Shown here piece after piece: positions 1-26,867 of a stretch of DNA of 64,000 nt. The notes under the pieces are model-generated. The model made no database searches. It saw only the letters and a program-made list of their open reading frames with translations, and was not told the DNA's origin. Source of the stretch: DATBQN01 sp963755825 (GTDB lineage: Bacteria; Acidobacteriota; Thermoanaerobaculia; Multivoradales; UBA5704); the NCBI GenBank assembly GCA_963755825.1, contig CAVWLA010000001.1, forward strand, positions 558,001 through 622,000, in the 5' to 3' direction. Numbering within the stretch: the stretch's first letter is position 1; every line of letters starts with the position of its first letter. Position numbers and translations under genes: made by a program.

Positions 1-968
1 CGGAAACCGGCGCCGGCGAACGCTGCGGCGAAGCGCTCCAGGGCTTCCGCGCGGACCGGCTCGGCGCCGTTGAACGCCACCCGCCAGGCGGAGAGGTCGA
101 GAGGGTCGTCCGCATCGAGAGCGACCCGCCTGGCGCAGAGGTCGTAGGCGAAATTCGGACCGCCGCTGACGCTCGCCCGGTGCCGCGAGATCGCCTCCAG
201 CCAGCGCCGGGGGCGCTGCAGGAAGTGGAGCGGCGAGAGCAGGACGCAGCGGGCGCCGAGGAAGAGCGGGTGGAGGAGGCCGCCGATCAGCCCCATGTCG
301 TGGTGGGGCGGCAGCCAGCTGGCGATGACCGCGCCCTCGTCCGTGGCGAAGGCCTCCTGGATCATGCGCTGATTGGCGAGGAGGTTGCCGTGCGACACCA
401 TCACCCCCTTGGGGGAGCTGGTCGAGCCCGAGGTGTACTGCAGGAAGGCGACATCGTCCGCGCGGCTGGCGGTCTCCCGCCAATCCTCGGCCGCACCGGG
501 GGCGACGCCGTCGACCTCCAGGAAGATCTCCGGGAGATGGGATGGAGCCGCGTGCCGCGCCAGCAGCTTCTCGAGGCCGCGACGGGCGGCGGCGGCGGTG
601 AGGATCGCCCGCGGTCCGCAGTCGGCGAGGATGGCCTGCAGGCGCGGCAGAGCGCGCCGGCCTGTCGGCGGCGAGACCGGCACCGCGGCGACCCCGGCGT
701 AGAGACAGCCGGCGAAGGCGCTGATGAAATCGAGGCCGGGAGGCAGGAGCAGCAGCGCCCGCTCGCCGGCCATGGGGAGCGCCTGGAGGTGCGCCGCGAT
801 GGCGCGGGCGCGACGGTCGAGCTCGCCGTAGGTGAGGAGTCTCTCCTCCCGCTCGCCGTCCGCCAGGAAGGTGAAGGCCGGCCGGCCGGGATCGGCAGCC
901 GCCCGTGCGCGGAGCAGCCCGATCAGGCTCGACGCCTCCCGGGCACCGCTCAGCTGCGGATGCGCCAA
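1..968 (-). CDS. Fatty acyl-AMP ligase (FAAL), N-terminal part, runs off the left edge
   Basis: The reverse strand encodes about 322 residues of an adenylate-forming enzyme that continues beyond base 1. The P-loop reads LQYTSGSTSSPKGVMVSHGN, followed by WLPPHHDMGLIGG, then SGGPNFAYDLC and FNGAEPVR. These blocks are typical of FAALs, which activate a fatty acid as acyl-AMP and pass it to a carrier protein rather than to CoA. The FAAL-specific insertion lies further downstream and cannot be checked here. No ATG is available in frame; TTG at 968 is chosen because it lies about 20 residues before the conserved LLRARAAADP stretch and follows a G-rich segment. Family experience: FAALs beside NRPSs start lipopeptides. 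Inference: it acylates the free carrier domain at the start of NRPS-2. It is divergent from the beta-propeller gene at 1123. Confidence 0.85.
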   Translation of the reverse strand, partial: MAHPQLSGAREASSLIGLLRARAAADPGRPAFTFLADGEREERLLTYGELDRRARAIAAHLQALPMAGERALLLLPPGLDFISAFAGCLYAGVAAVPVSPPTGRRALPRLQAILADCGPRAILTAAAARRGLEKLLARHAAPSHLPEIFLEVDGVAPGAAEDWRETASRADDVAFLQYTSGSTSSPKGVMVSHGNLLANQRMIQEAFATDEGAVIASWLPPHHDMGLIGGLLHPLFLGARCVLLSPLHFLQRPRRWLEAISRHRASVSGGPNFAYDLCARRVALDADDPLDLSAWRVAFNGAEPVRAEALERFAAAFAGAGF

Positions 969-1038
969 GCCGGAATTTCCACCCCCGTAGGGGTCACCAC
1001 ATCTTCGTGCATATAAAATTATTGTTTTTACATAGGCT

Positions 1039-1069
1039 ATGACAGATTGCTGTGGGCGTGGAGTATACT
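1039..1069 (+). promoter_or_regulatory. Candidate sigma70-type promoter for the beta-propeller/amine oxidase/permease operon
   Basis: In the AT-rich spacer between the divergent FAAL and beta-propeller genes there is a -10-like TATACT at 1064-1069 and a -35-like ATGACA at 1039-1044, spaced 19 bp. The start codon at 1123 would then have a leader of roughly 45-50 bases. The spacer is much more AT-rich than its surroundings (for example around 1011-1035), which suits a shared regulatory region. The hexamers were picked by eye only. Confidence 0.4.
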
Positions 1070-1122
1070 ACGCCGACGCGACAGAAACTTGCGATCCGGG
1101 AGCGCGGAAACCATGGCAAAAC

Positions 1123-2931
1123 ATGCGTAGAAAATGGTTTCCATGGCTCGCGGCTCGGGGAGGAGCCACGGCCACTGCGATGGCCGTCTCGCTGCTGCTC
1201 GCCGCCCCCGGCGCCGCCGCTGGACCGTCGCTCGCCGACCCGCCGGTCGTCCCGGAATCGCCGAGCGGTCCAGCCCCTCAAGCCGCTCCCAACCCTCCCG
1301 AGCCCGCCGCTCAATCCAACGCACCCAGCGGAGCGAACGCTCAGAGCTCGCCGAATGTTCAGATTATTCAGAGCATCCTGAACGTCCGGCTCAATGCGCC
1401 GCAGCTCCCGGCGCCGGACGGCCAGCTCGGCCGGTCGGGAGAGGCGGTCGCCGCGGACACCGAGGGAGAGCATCTGGTGGCCGCCTGGGAGAGCCTCGGC
1501 GGCTTCTGCGGCCCGCCGGTGGGCAGGGCCTGCAAGCCCCCCGCGAGCCCGGGGATCACCGGCTTCGGCACCTCGAGCGACGGCGGCCGCACCTGGGTCG
1601 ACGGCGGCGCGCCCCCGATCGTCGACCACACCGTCACCGGCGGGCACCCGTGGCTCGATCGCGGTGGCAGGGACGGGCGGACCTTCTTCCTCGTCAGCCG
1701 CGGCTGGGACGCCGCCAAGGTGATCCAGAAGGGCCTCACCCTCCACCGCGGCCGCTTCGACCACGGCGTGTTCGCCTGGCAGGACGGACGGCTCCTCGCG
1801 CCGCCGACCGCCGGCGACGTCTGGCGCGGCAGCTCGGTGACGGCGGCCAAGGATGGCAGCGGCCTGGTGCTCGTGGCGCTCACCAACCTGCGCACGATCT
1901 GCGGCCCGCAGAGCCCGGGCCGCCCACGGATCGGCGGCTTCGGGCAGATCGAGGTTCTGCGCAGCGACGATTCGGGAAGCAGCTGGAGCCGGCCGATCGT
2001 CGTCAGCCCCGGAGACAACGTGGAGACCGCGGATCACCAGGATCCGCGGTGCGGCGATTCGGGGACGGCCCAGGTCGCCGCCTCGGCGGCCATCGGCCCC
2101 CGCGGCGCGGCCTATGTGGTGTGGCAGTTCGGTCCCTATCTGAGCCATTTTTCGCGTCAGGATGGGACGTCCCAGAACGACCACAGGGTGCGCCTCCGTT
2201 TCTCGCGGTCGCTCGACGCCGGCCGCTCCTGGAGCCCGCCCGCCGACCTGATCACGCTCCAGTCGGTGCGCGACGATCCGCCGGTCGGCTACAGCGGCGA
2301 CACGGTCAACGACATCGCGCGCATCGCCGTGGCCGCCGATGGCCCCCACCGCGGACGGATCTTCGTGACCTATGCGAGCGCGGTGGGTCCGGCCGTCCCG
2401 GAGACGCCCACGGCGCAGTGCCTGGTCTCGACGCAGGTGTTCCTCATCTCCTCCGACGACCAGGGGCTCCACTGGAGCGCCCCCCGGCCGCTCGGCCCGC
2501 CGCTGCCGCCGGCCGGCGTCAAGCGCTTCTGGCCGGTGGTCGCAGCCGGCCCGGCAGGGGGCGAGGTGAACGTCGTCTACGCCGAGAGCCAGGAGCGCCC
2601 AGCTGACTCGAACGGCCCGGAGTGCCGGACGCCGATGCTCAACGGTGCCGTCCGCGCCGGCAAGGCCAGCTCGATGGTCGATCTCTATCGAGTGACGTCC
2701 CGAGACGGCGGCGCGACCTTCGGAGCGCCTCGCCGCATCACCACCGAGACCTCGAGCTGGTGCAACGCTCGCTTCGACAAGGGGGCCGCTCTGTTCGCGA
2801 ACTTCGGAGACTACCTGGGGCTGTCCGCGAGCAGGGACCGCCTCTTCGCCGTCTGGACCGATGCGAGGAACGGAGTTCCGGATGCCTATTTCGGCGCGCT
2901 GCCGTCGGCCGATCCGGCGGCTGTCCACTGA
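1123..2931 (+). CDS. Exported Asp-box (BNR, sialidase-like) beta-propeller protein, copy 1
   Basis: A 602-residue protein. The start at 1123 gives an N-terminus with positive charges (MRRKW) and a hydrophobic run ending near LLLAAPGAAAG, a likely Sec signal peptide; an ATG further upstream at 1039 would put 28 unrelated residues in front and overlap the promoter. A Pro/Ala-rich linker follows. The body carries repeated Asp-box motifs (SSDGGRTWVDGG, RSDDSGSSWSRP, SLDAGRSWSPP, SSDDQGLHWSAP, SRDGGATFGAP), which mark sialidase-type beta-propellers but do not prove sialidase activity; I see no clear arginine triad. It is homologous along its length to the protein at 26868-28553. It starts an operon with the amine oxidase (25-base gap) and the permease. 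Predicted location is the periplasm or outside the cell. Substrate unknown. Confidence 0.8.
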   Translation: MRRKWFPWLAARGGATATAMAVSLLLAAPGAAAGPSLADPPVVPESPSGPAPQAAPNPPEPAAQSNAPSGANAQSSPNVQIIQSILNVRLNAPQLPAPDGQLGRSGEAVAADTEGEHLVAAWESLGGFCGPPVGRACKPPASPGITGFGTSSDGGRTWVDGGAPPIVDHTVTGGHPWLDRGGRDGRTFFLVSRGWDAAKVIQKGLTLHRGRFDHGVFAWQDGRLLAPPTAGDVWRGSSVTAAKDGSGLVLVALTNLRTICGPQSPGRPRIGGFGQIEVLRSDDSGSSWSRPIVVSPGDNVETADHQDPRCGDSGTAQVAASAAIGPRGAAYVVWQFGPYLSHFSRQDGTSQNDHRVRLRFSRSLDAGRSWSPPADLITLQSVRDDPPVGYSGDTVNDIARIAVAADGPHRGRIFVTYASAVGPAVPETPTAQCLVSTQVFLISSDDQGLHWSAPRPLGPPLPPAGVKRFWPVVAAGPAGGEVNVVYAESQERPADSNGPECRTPMLNGAVRAGKASSMVDLYRVTSRDGGATFGAPRRITTETSSWCNARFDKGAALFANFGDYLGLSASRDRLFAVWTDARNGVPDAYFGALPSADPAAVH

Positions 2932-2956
2932 CCGGGGCGAGGGAGAGAGAGAGGCG

Positions 2957-4471
2957 ATGAGCGACGGCTCCGGGCTGACCCGCCGTACCTTCCTGCGTCA
3001 TGCCGCGGTGTCGGCGCCGGCACTGGCGGCGCTTCCCGGCCTGGCCCGTGCCGCGGCGTCCCCGGCCGGCGCCGCGCCGGAGCGCTCCGGGCCGCCGCGC
3101 CGGGTGATCGTCGTCGGCGCCGGTCTCGCCGGCCTGGCGGCGGCCTACGAGCTGAACCTCCTGGGCCACGACGTCACGGTGCTCGAGGCGCGGCCGCGCG
3201 CCGGCGGCCGCGTGCAGACGCTGCGCAGCCCGTTCGCCGACGGTCTCTACGCCGAGGCGGGAGCGATCGATTTCTCGGACAGCTGCCGGCACCTGATGCG
3301 CTATGTGAAGGCGTTCGGTCTCCCCACCGGCACGTCGTCGCGGCCTCCCACCCAGACCTTTTATCTCCGCGGCCAGCGCATCGTGTTGAAGCGCGGGTCG
3401 AAGGTCACCTGGCCTTTCGAGCTGACGGCGGCAGAGAAGGAGATGGGCGTCCAGGGCATGTTCAAGAAGTATTTCGCCGCCGCCCGCGAGATCGGCGACC
3501 CCACCGATCCGGCGTGGCGGATCGAACGCTTCAAGAGCCTCGACGAGATCACCCTGGAGGAGTACCTGAAGAAGCAGGGAGCTTCGAGCGAAGGGATCGC
3601 CCTGCTCTCCGACATCCTGGGGATCGGCTACGGGTGGTCGACGGGCTCGGCCCTACATCGCCTGGTCTCCGATTTCGCGCTCTTCTTCGCCGGCAGCGGG
3701 TCGCCGAGCTCGATCCTGGGCGGCAACGATCTGCTGCCCAAGGCATTCGCCGCGGCCCTGCGCGAGCGCATCTACTACAGCGCGCCGGTGGTGAGGATCG
3801 AGCAGCAGCCCGACGGGGTGCGCGCCGTGTTCCGCCAGGCCGGCGGCGAGCGGACGATCGCGGCGGACCACCTGATCTGCGCCGCGCCGTGCCCGGCGCT
3901 GCGCAACGTCGAGTTCGTGCCCGCGCTGCCCGCCCGCAAGCGCCACATCTTCGCCGAGCTCGAGTACACGCCGGTGACCCGCATCTATGTCCAGGCGCGG
4001 CGGCGCCTGTGGGCGGAAGGCGGCGGCATCGGCGACATCGTCAACGACCTGCCGGTCGAGATGGTCACCGAGTATCCGCTCTTCCGCAGCGCGGACCAGG
4101 GGCCGCGGGCGGTTCTCGAGTCGCATCTGCGGGGACCCTCGGCGCTGCGCGTGGGCGCCCTGCAGCAGCCGGCGCAGATCGCCTTCGCGGTCGACAACTT
4201 CGAGAAGCTCTACCCCGGCTTCCGCGAGGTCGCCGAGGGGGGCACCACGGTGGCCTGGGCCTCCGACCCCTGGGCCGGCGGCGGCTACGCCTGGTGGAAG
4301 CCGGGGCAGCTCACCGACTGGATGCCGGAGCTCGCCCGGCGGGAGGGTCGGCTGCATTTCGCCGGCGAGCACACCTCGGCGTTGGGCCGCACGATGGAGG
4401 GCGCCCTCGAATCCGGCAACCGCGCCGCACGCGAAGTCCTGGCGGCGCCTGCCACGGAGGCCGCCGGATGA
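2957..4471 (+). CDS. Tat-exported FAD-dependent amine oxidase, copy 1
   Basis: A 504-residue flavin amine oxidase (monoamine / L-amino-acid oxidase superfamily). The start at 2957 is preceded by a purine-rich GAGAGAGAGAGG stretch and puts a twin-arginine motif (RRTFLR) at residues 8-13, followed by a hydrophobic segment ending in ALPGLARAA. The FAD-binding dinucleotide fold is VIVVGAGLAGLAAAYEL followed by LEARPRAGGRV; the C-terminal FAD motif is HFAGEHTSALGRTMEGALESG. Family chemistry is oxidation of an amine or amino acid to an imine with production of hydrogen peroxide. The Tat signal places the folded flavoprotein in the periplasm, so any action on the NRPS product would come after export. 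Its stop overlaps the permease start (ATGA), so the two are probably translated together. A paralogue lies at 31228-32763. Substrate unknown. Confidence 0.88.
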   Translation: MSDGSGLTRRTFLRHAAVSAPALAALPGLARAAASPAGAAPERSGPPRRVIVVGAGLAGLAAAYELNLLGHDVTVLEARPRAGGRVQTLRSPFADGLYAEAGAIDFSDSCRHLMRYVKAFGLPTGTSSRPPTQTFYLRGQRIVLKRGSKVTWPFELTAAEKEMGVQGMFKKYFAAAREIGDPTDPAWRIERFKSLDEITLEEYLKKQGASSEGIALLSDILGIGYGWSTGSALHRLVSDFALFFAGSGSPSSILGGNDLLPKAFAAALRERIYYSAPVVRIEQQPDGVRAVFRQAGGERTIAADHLICAAPCPALRNVEFVPALPARKRHIFAELEYTPVTRIYVQARRRLWAEGGGIGDIVNDLPVEMVTEYPLFRSADQGPRAVLESHLRGPSALRVGALQQPAQIAFAVDNFEKLYPGFREVAEGGTTVAWASDPWAGGGYAWWKPGQLTDWMPELARREGRLHFAGEHTSALGRTMEGALESGNRAAREVLAAPATEAAG

Positions 4472-6972
4472 TTGGGCGGATGATCGGCCGCCTCCGCCAG
4501 GACCTCCGCGTCGCCGCCCGCGCCCTGCGCCGCCAGCCCGGCCTCGCCGCCGCCGCCATTCTGATCCTCGGCTTAGGGATCGGCGCCACCGCCGCGATCT
4601 CGAGCGTCGTCAACGACGTGCTGCTCACGCCGCCGCCGTTCCGCGAGCCCGCCAAGGTCGTCGTCGTCTGGTCCTCGAACCCGCGGGCGGCGCAGAAGGC
4701 GGGGCTGCCCGATACCCTGCCGTCCGCCAACGGCGACCTGCTCGAGTGGCAGCAGGGGAGCCGTTCGTTCGATTACCTCGCCCTGCTGCAGTACGACCGC
4801 ATGCGCCTCACCGGGCTGGGCGACCCCGAGCAGCTCGGCGTCACCCGCGTCTCGGGGGATTTCTTCTCCGTCCTCGGCACGCCGGCGGCGTACGGCAGGA
4901 CGCTGCAGGCGGCTGACGACACCTTCGACAAGCCGCGGGCGGTCGTCCTCTCCTACAGCTTCTGGCGGCGCCGCTTCGGCGCCGACCCCAGGATCGTCGG
5001 CCGCAAGCTGATCATGAACGGCGACCCCTTGACGGTGGTGGGGGTGATGCCGCCGCCCTTCGCCTTCCCGCGCGCCGCCGAGCTGCCGCCGGCCCTCGGC
5101 TTCGATGCGCAGCCCGACGCCTGGGTGCCGCTCGCGCTCCCGCTCGAGGAGCGGCAGAGCCGCTCGACCCGCTACGGCCTGATCATCGGCCGGGTGCGCC
5201 AGGGGGTCGCCATCGGGCAGGCGCAGGCGGAGCTCAAGACCGTCTGCCGGCACTACGCGGCGACCCATCCGGCCGCCAACCAGGATTGGACCGTCCGCCT
5301 GATACCGATCACCGAACAGATGGTGGGCGAGCTGCGGCCGGCGCTCCTCGTCCTCTGGGCCGCGGTTGCTTTCGTGCTGCTCATCGCCTGCGTCAACGTC
5401 GCCAACCTCCTGCTCGCCCGCGCGGCGTCGCGGGAGCGCGAGATCGGCGTCCGCATCGCGGTGGGGGCGAGCCGGGGACGCCTGATCGCGCAGCTGCTGA
5501 CCGAGAGCGCGCTCATCTCCCTCCTCGGCGGCGCCCTCGGCGTCTTCCTCGCCTGGGGCGGCCTGCGGGTTCTCGCCGCGACGGTGCCGCGGGACTTCGC
5601 CGGCGCGGCGAGCTTCTCGCTCGACCTCCGGGTCCTGGCGTTCACCGCCGCCCTGTGCCTGGCGACCAGCGTCTTGACCGGTCTCTCGCCGGCCCTCCAC
5701 ATGGCCCGGCCGGACGTCGCCGTGGTGCTGCGCGACGGCGCGCGGGGGAGCACCGGCGTCGCCGGCGACCGCACGCGCAGCACCCTGATCGTCGCCGAGG
5801 TGGCGCTCGCCGTCCTGCTGCTGATCGGCACCGGGCTCCTCCTGCGCAGCTACGTTCGCCTGCTCGCCATCGACCCCGGCTTCCGCTCGCCGGAGCGCCT
5901 CCTCACCTTCGAGATCGACCTGCCCGAGGACCGCTACGCGCCGCCTCAGCGGGTACATTTCTTCGAGCGCGCCCTTGAGCGGTTCCAGGCGCTCCCCGGG
6001 GTGGAGGTCGCCGGCGCCATCGACGAGCTGCCGCTGACCGGCTTCGAGAGCCTGGGCAGGATCGAGATCGAAGGCCAGCCGCCAGCCCGTCCCGAGGATC
6101 TGGCACCGGTCGACTGGCACACGACCTTTCCGAGCTATCTCGAGACGATGAAGATCCCGCTGCGTCAGGGGCGCTTCCTGACCCGCGGGGACGGCGCCAT
6201 GACGCAGCCGGTGGCGGTGATCGACGAGGGCCTGGCCCGCACCTACTGGCCGAGTGCGAACCCACTGGGCAGGCGCTTCCGCCGCGCCGGCTCCCGTCCG
6301 GGCGCCAAGCCGAGCCCCTGGATCTCGGTGGTCGGGGTGGTCGGCACCGTCCGCCACTCGAGCCTCGACTCCTCGCCGCGCCCGCAGCTCTATCAGCCGG
6401 GGACCCAGACGCGGCCGGACCTCATGCCCTACCAGGTCGAGTTCGCGCTGCGCACCCCACACGGCGACCCGCTCCTCCTCGCCGCCGGGGCGCGCGAGGC
6501 GGTGCGCGGGGTCGACCCCGACCAGCCGATCACCGACGTGCGGACGATGACGCAGCTGATGGCGACCTCGGTCGCCAAGCGTCGCTTCATCCTGCTCCTG
6601 CTGTGCGTCTTCGCGGCGCTCGCCCTGGTGCTCTCGGTGGCGGGGATCTACGGCATCACCTCCTACTCGGTGGCGCAGAAGACGCGCGAGATGGGGTTGC
6701 GGCTCGCGCTCGGCGCCCTCCCGGCGGAGGTGCTGCGCCTGGTCCTCCTGCGGGCCGGAGCGCTCGCCGGCCTCGGGGTTCTCGTGGGGGTCGTCGCCGC
6801 GCTCTGCCTGACACCGTTGATGGCCGCCCTCCTCTACGGGGTGGGCAGGACCGACCCGCTGACCTACGTGGGGGTCTCTCTCGGGCTCACCCTGGTCGCC
6901 CTCGTCGCCGCCTTTCTGCCCGGCAGGAGAGCCATGCGCGTCGATCCTCTCGTGGCGCTGCGCGCCGAGTAG
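4468..6972 (+). CDS. ADOP-family (MacB/FtsX-like duplicated) permease, copy 1
   Basis: An 834-residue membrane protein. The start at 4468 overlaps the amine oxidase stop as ATGA. A first membrane helix (about residues 20-45, AAAAILILGLGIGATAA) is followed by a periplasmic MacB-type domain, then an FtsX block with VLLIACVNVANLLLARA and REREIGVRIAVGASRGRL. A second periplasmic domain and a second FtsX block (GIYGITSYSVAQKTREMGLRLALGA) end at LPGRRAMRVDPLVALRAE. Two MacB/FtsX halves in one chain, with no ATPase gene adjacent, match the acidobacterial duplicated orphan permease family. MacB-like permeases usually move or extrude envelope substrates with an ABC ATPase; here the partner, if any, is outside the window. 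Inference: export or envelope handling of the peptide. Confidence 0.9.
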   Translation: MIGRMIGRLRQDLRVAARALRRQPGLAAAAILILGLGIGATAAISSVVNDVLLTPPPFREPAKVVVVWSSNPRAAQKAGLPDTLPSANGDLLEWQQGSRSFDYLALLQYDRMRLTGLGDPEQLGVTRVSGDFFSVLGTPAAYGRTLQAADDTFDKPRAVVLSYSFWRRRFGADPRIVGRKLIMNGDPLTVVGVMPPPFAFPRAAELPPALGFDAQPDAWVPLALPLEERQSRSTRYGLIIGRVRQGVAIGQAQAELKTVCRHYAATHPAANQDWTVRLIPITEQMVGELRPALLVLWAAVAFVLLIACVNVANLLLARAASREREIGVRIAVGASRGRLIAQLLTESALISLLGGALGVFLAWGGLRVLAATVPRDFAGAASFSLDLRVLAFTAALCLATSVLTGLSPALHMARPDVAVVLRDGARGSTGVAGDRTRSTLIVAEVALAVLLLIGTGLLLRSYVRLLAIDPGFRSPERLLTFEIDLPEDRYAPPQRVHFFERALERFQALPGVEVAGAIDELPLTGFESLGRIEIEGQPPARPEDLAPVDWHTTFPSYLETMKIPLRQGRFLTRGDGAMTQPVAVIDEGLARTYWPSANPLGRRFRRAGSRPGAKPSPWISVVGVVGTVRHSSLDSSPRPQLYQPGTQTRPDLMPYQVEFALRTPHGDPLLLAAGAREAVRGVDPDQPITDVRTMTQLMATSVAKRRFILLLLCVFAALALVLSVAGIYGITSYSVAQKTREMGLRLALGALPAEVLRLVLLRAGALAGLGVLVGVVAALCLTPLMAALLYGVGRTDPLTYVGVSLGLTLVALVAAFLPGRRAMRVDPLVALRAE

Positions 6973-6993
6973 GCTCGCCTCCTCCTCGCCAGC

Positions 6994-7015
6994 GTCGCTC
7001 GGCCGCCGGAGCGGC
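6994..7015 (+). terminator. Possible transcription terminator after ADOP permease 1
   Basis: GTCGCTC (6994-7000) pairs with GAGCGGC (7009-7015), including one G-U pair, around an 8-base loop, 22 bases past the permease stop. It is followed by a short pyrimidine-rich stretch (CCTTCCCTTT) but no proper T run. Weak evidence. Confidence 0.35.
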
Positions 7016-7026
7016 GAACCTTCCCT

Positions 7027-7278
7027 TTGATCGGGAAGCCTCTGCTGATCGCTGGGAAGCCCTTCCCGATCATCGGCAAGGCTGAGCCGGTCATGCGCCG
7101 AGCCTTCCCGGTGATGTGGCGAGCTCAGCCGGTGATCCGGCGAGCCTTCCCGGTAATGCGGCGGGCTCAGCCGGTGATGCGGCGAGCTCAGCCGATGATG
7201 CGGCGAGCCTTCCCGGTGATCGGGCGGGCTCGGCCGGTGATGCGGCGGGCTCGGCCGGTCTTCGGGAAGCCGTTCCCG
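7027..7278. repeat. Twelve-unit 21-bp tandem repeat (minisatellite) upstream of NRPS-1
   Basis: Twelve consecutive, imperfect 21-bp units can be aligned. A typical unit reads GATGCGGCGAGCTCAGCCGGT, and versions with GCCTTCCC and GGGAAG alternate with it. Because 21 is a multiple of three, the reading frame is kept; in the frame starting at TTG 7027 the units read as heptapeptides such as VMRRAFP, VMRRAQP, MMRRAFP and VIGRARP, with outer units of the type IAGKPFP. The frame runs on to 7374 (115 residues), but there is no convincing ribosome binding site and the segment after the repeat shows no gene-like character, so I treat it as a repeat rather than a gene. The first unit can also fold, because CTTCCC and GGGAAG flank it. 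Function unknown. Confidence 0.85.
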
Positions 7279-7651
7279 ATACGAAGCTCGCGCCTTCCTA
7301 CCCGGCCGCCGGGGCTCGAAGCCAGGTCGAGCCATTCCTTGGCCGAGATCGCCATCGCGACGTTGCTGCGCTGATCGACGTCAAAGCTCTCGCTGGTTTT
7401 CGAGGCGGCGCATTCTCACTTCGGCCGCCAGGTCTCGTCTCTTCGAAGCTCCTTTTGCGACAGCATTCGCGATCGAAGTTGCGCTGCTTCCTCGTTGTCC
7501 CGTTCCCCGATGGATCGCGCACCTCGGTAGGAGGAAACCAGAACGCTCGTGGTGGCGGGTGTTCTGGCTGGTCTTCACCCTCGCTTCCGTTGATTCCAAG
7601 AGTGCCGCGACTTCGCATCCAGAGATTGCTGACCTTCTCCGAGGCAACCGC
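7279..7651. other. Noncoding leader region before NRPS-1
   Basis: No gene is supported here. Codon third positions are not GC-biased as in the neighbouring genes. There is a strong Shine-Dalgarno-like AGGAGGA at 7530-7536, but the GTG codons correctly spaced after it (7549, 7552) are out of frame with NRPS-1; GTG 7549 opens only a 14-codon ORF ending at 7593. That short ORF could be a leader peptide or chance. None of the frames encodes the missing N-terminal half of the NRPS-1 condensation domain. Confidence 0.6.
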
Positions 7652-26764
<19,113 letters not shown>

Positions 26765-26801
26765 CCATGCGCCAGCCGCCGCACCCGAATCGATCGACCG
26801 C

Positions 26802-26822
26802 GCCGGGCGGTTTCGACCCGGC
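26802..26822 (+). terminator. Weak hairpin between NRPS-1 and beta-propeller gene 2
   Basis: GCCGGG (26802-26807) and CCCGGC (26817-26822) form a perfect 6-bp stem around a 9-base loop, 38 bases after the NRPS-1 stop. There is no T run. It could be a weak terminator or an attenuator; the downstream gene has its own good ribosome binding site (AAGGAAGAACGGAG). Confidence 0.3.
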
Positions 26823-26867
26823 AATCGTGGATTGAGTGAAACCTTCAAGGAAGAACGGAGATGAGAC

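Noticed and set aside
180..1016. Plus-strand ORF over the first kilobase
   Set aside because: The minus strand here encodes clear FAAL motifs; the plus-strand frame is its shadow.
1123..2931. Calling the beta-propeller proteins true sialidases
   Set aside because: Asp-boxes alone also occur in many non-sialidase propellers; no catalytic arginine triad could be identified by eye.
7027..7278. CRISPR array
   Set aside because: The units are contiguous and imperfect with no unique spacers, and no cas genes are nearby.
7027..7374. A 115-residue ORF of heptapeptide repeats
   Set aside because: No ribosome binding site, a TTG start, and a non-gene-like sequence after the repeats. All frames stay open through a 21-bp repeat, so an open frame is weak evidence. 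Reported as a repeat.
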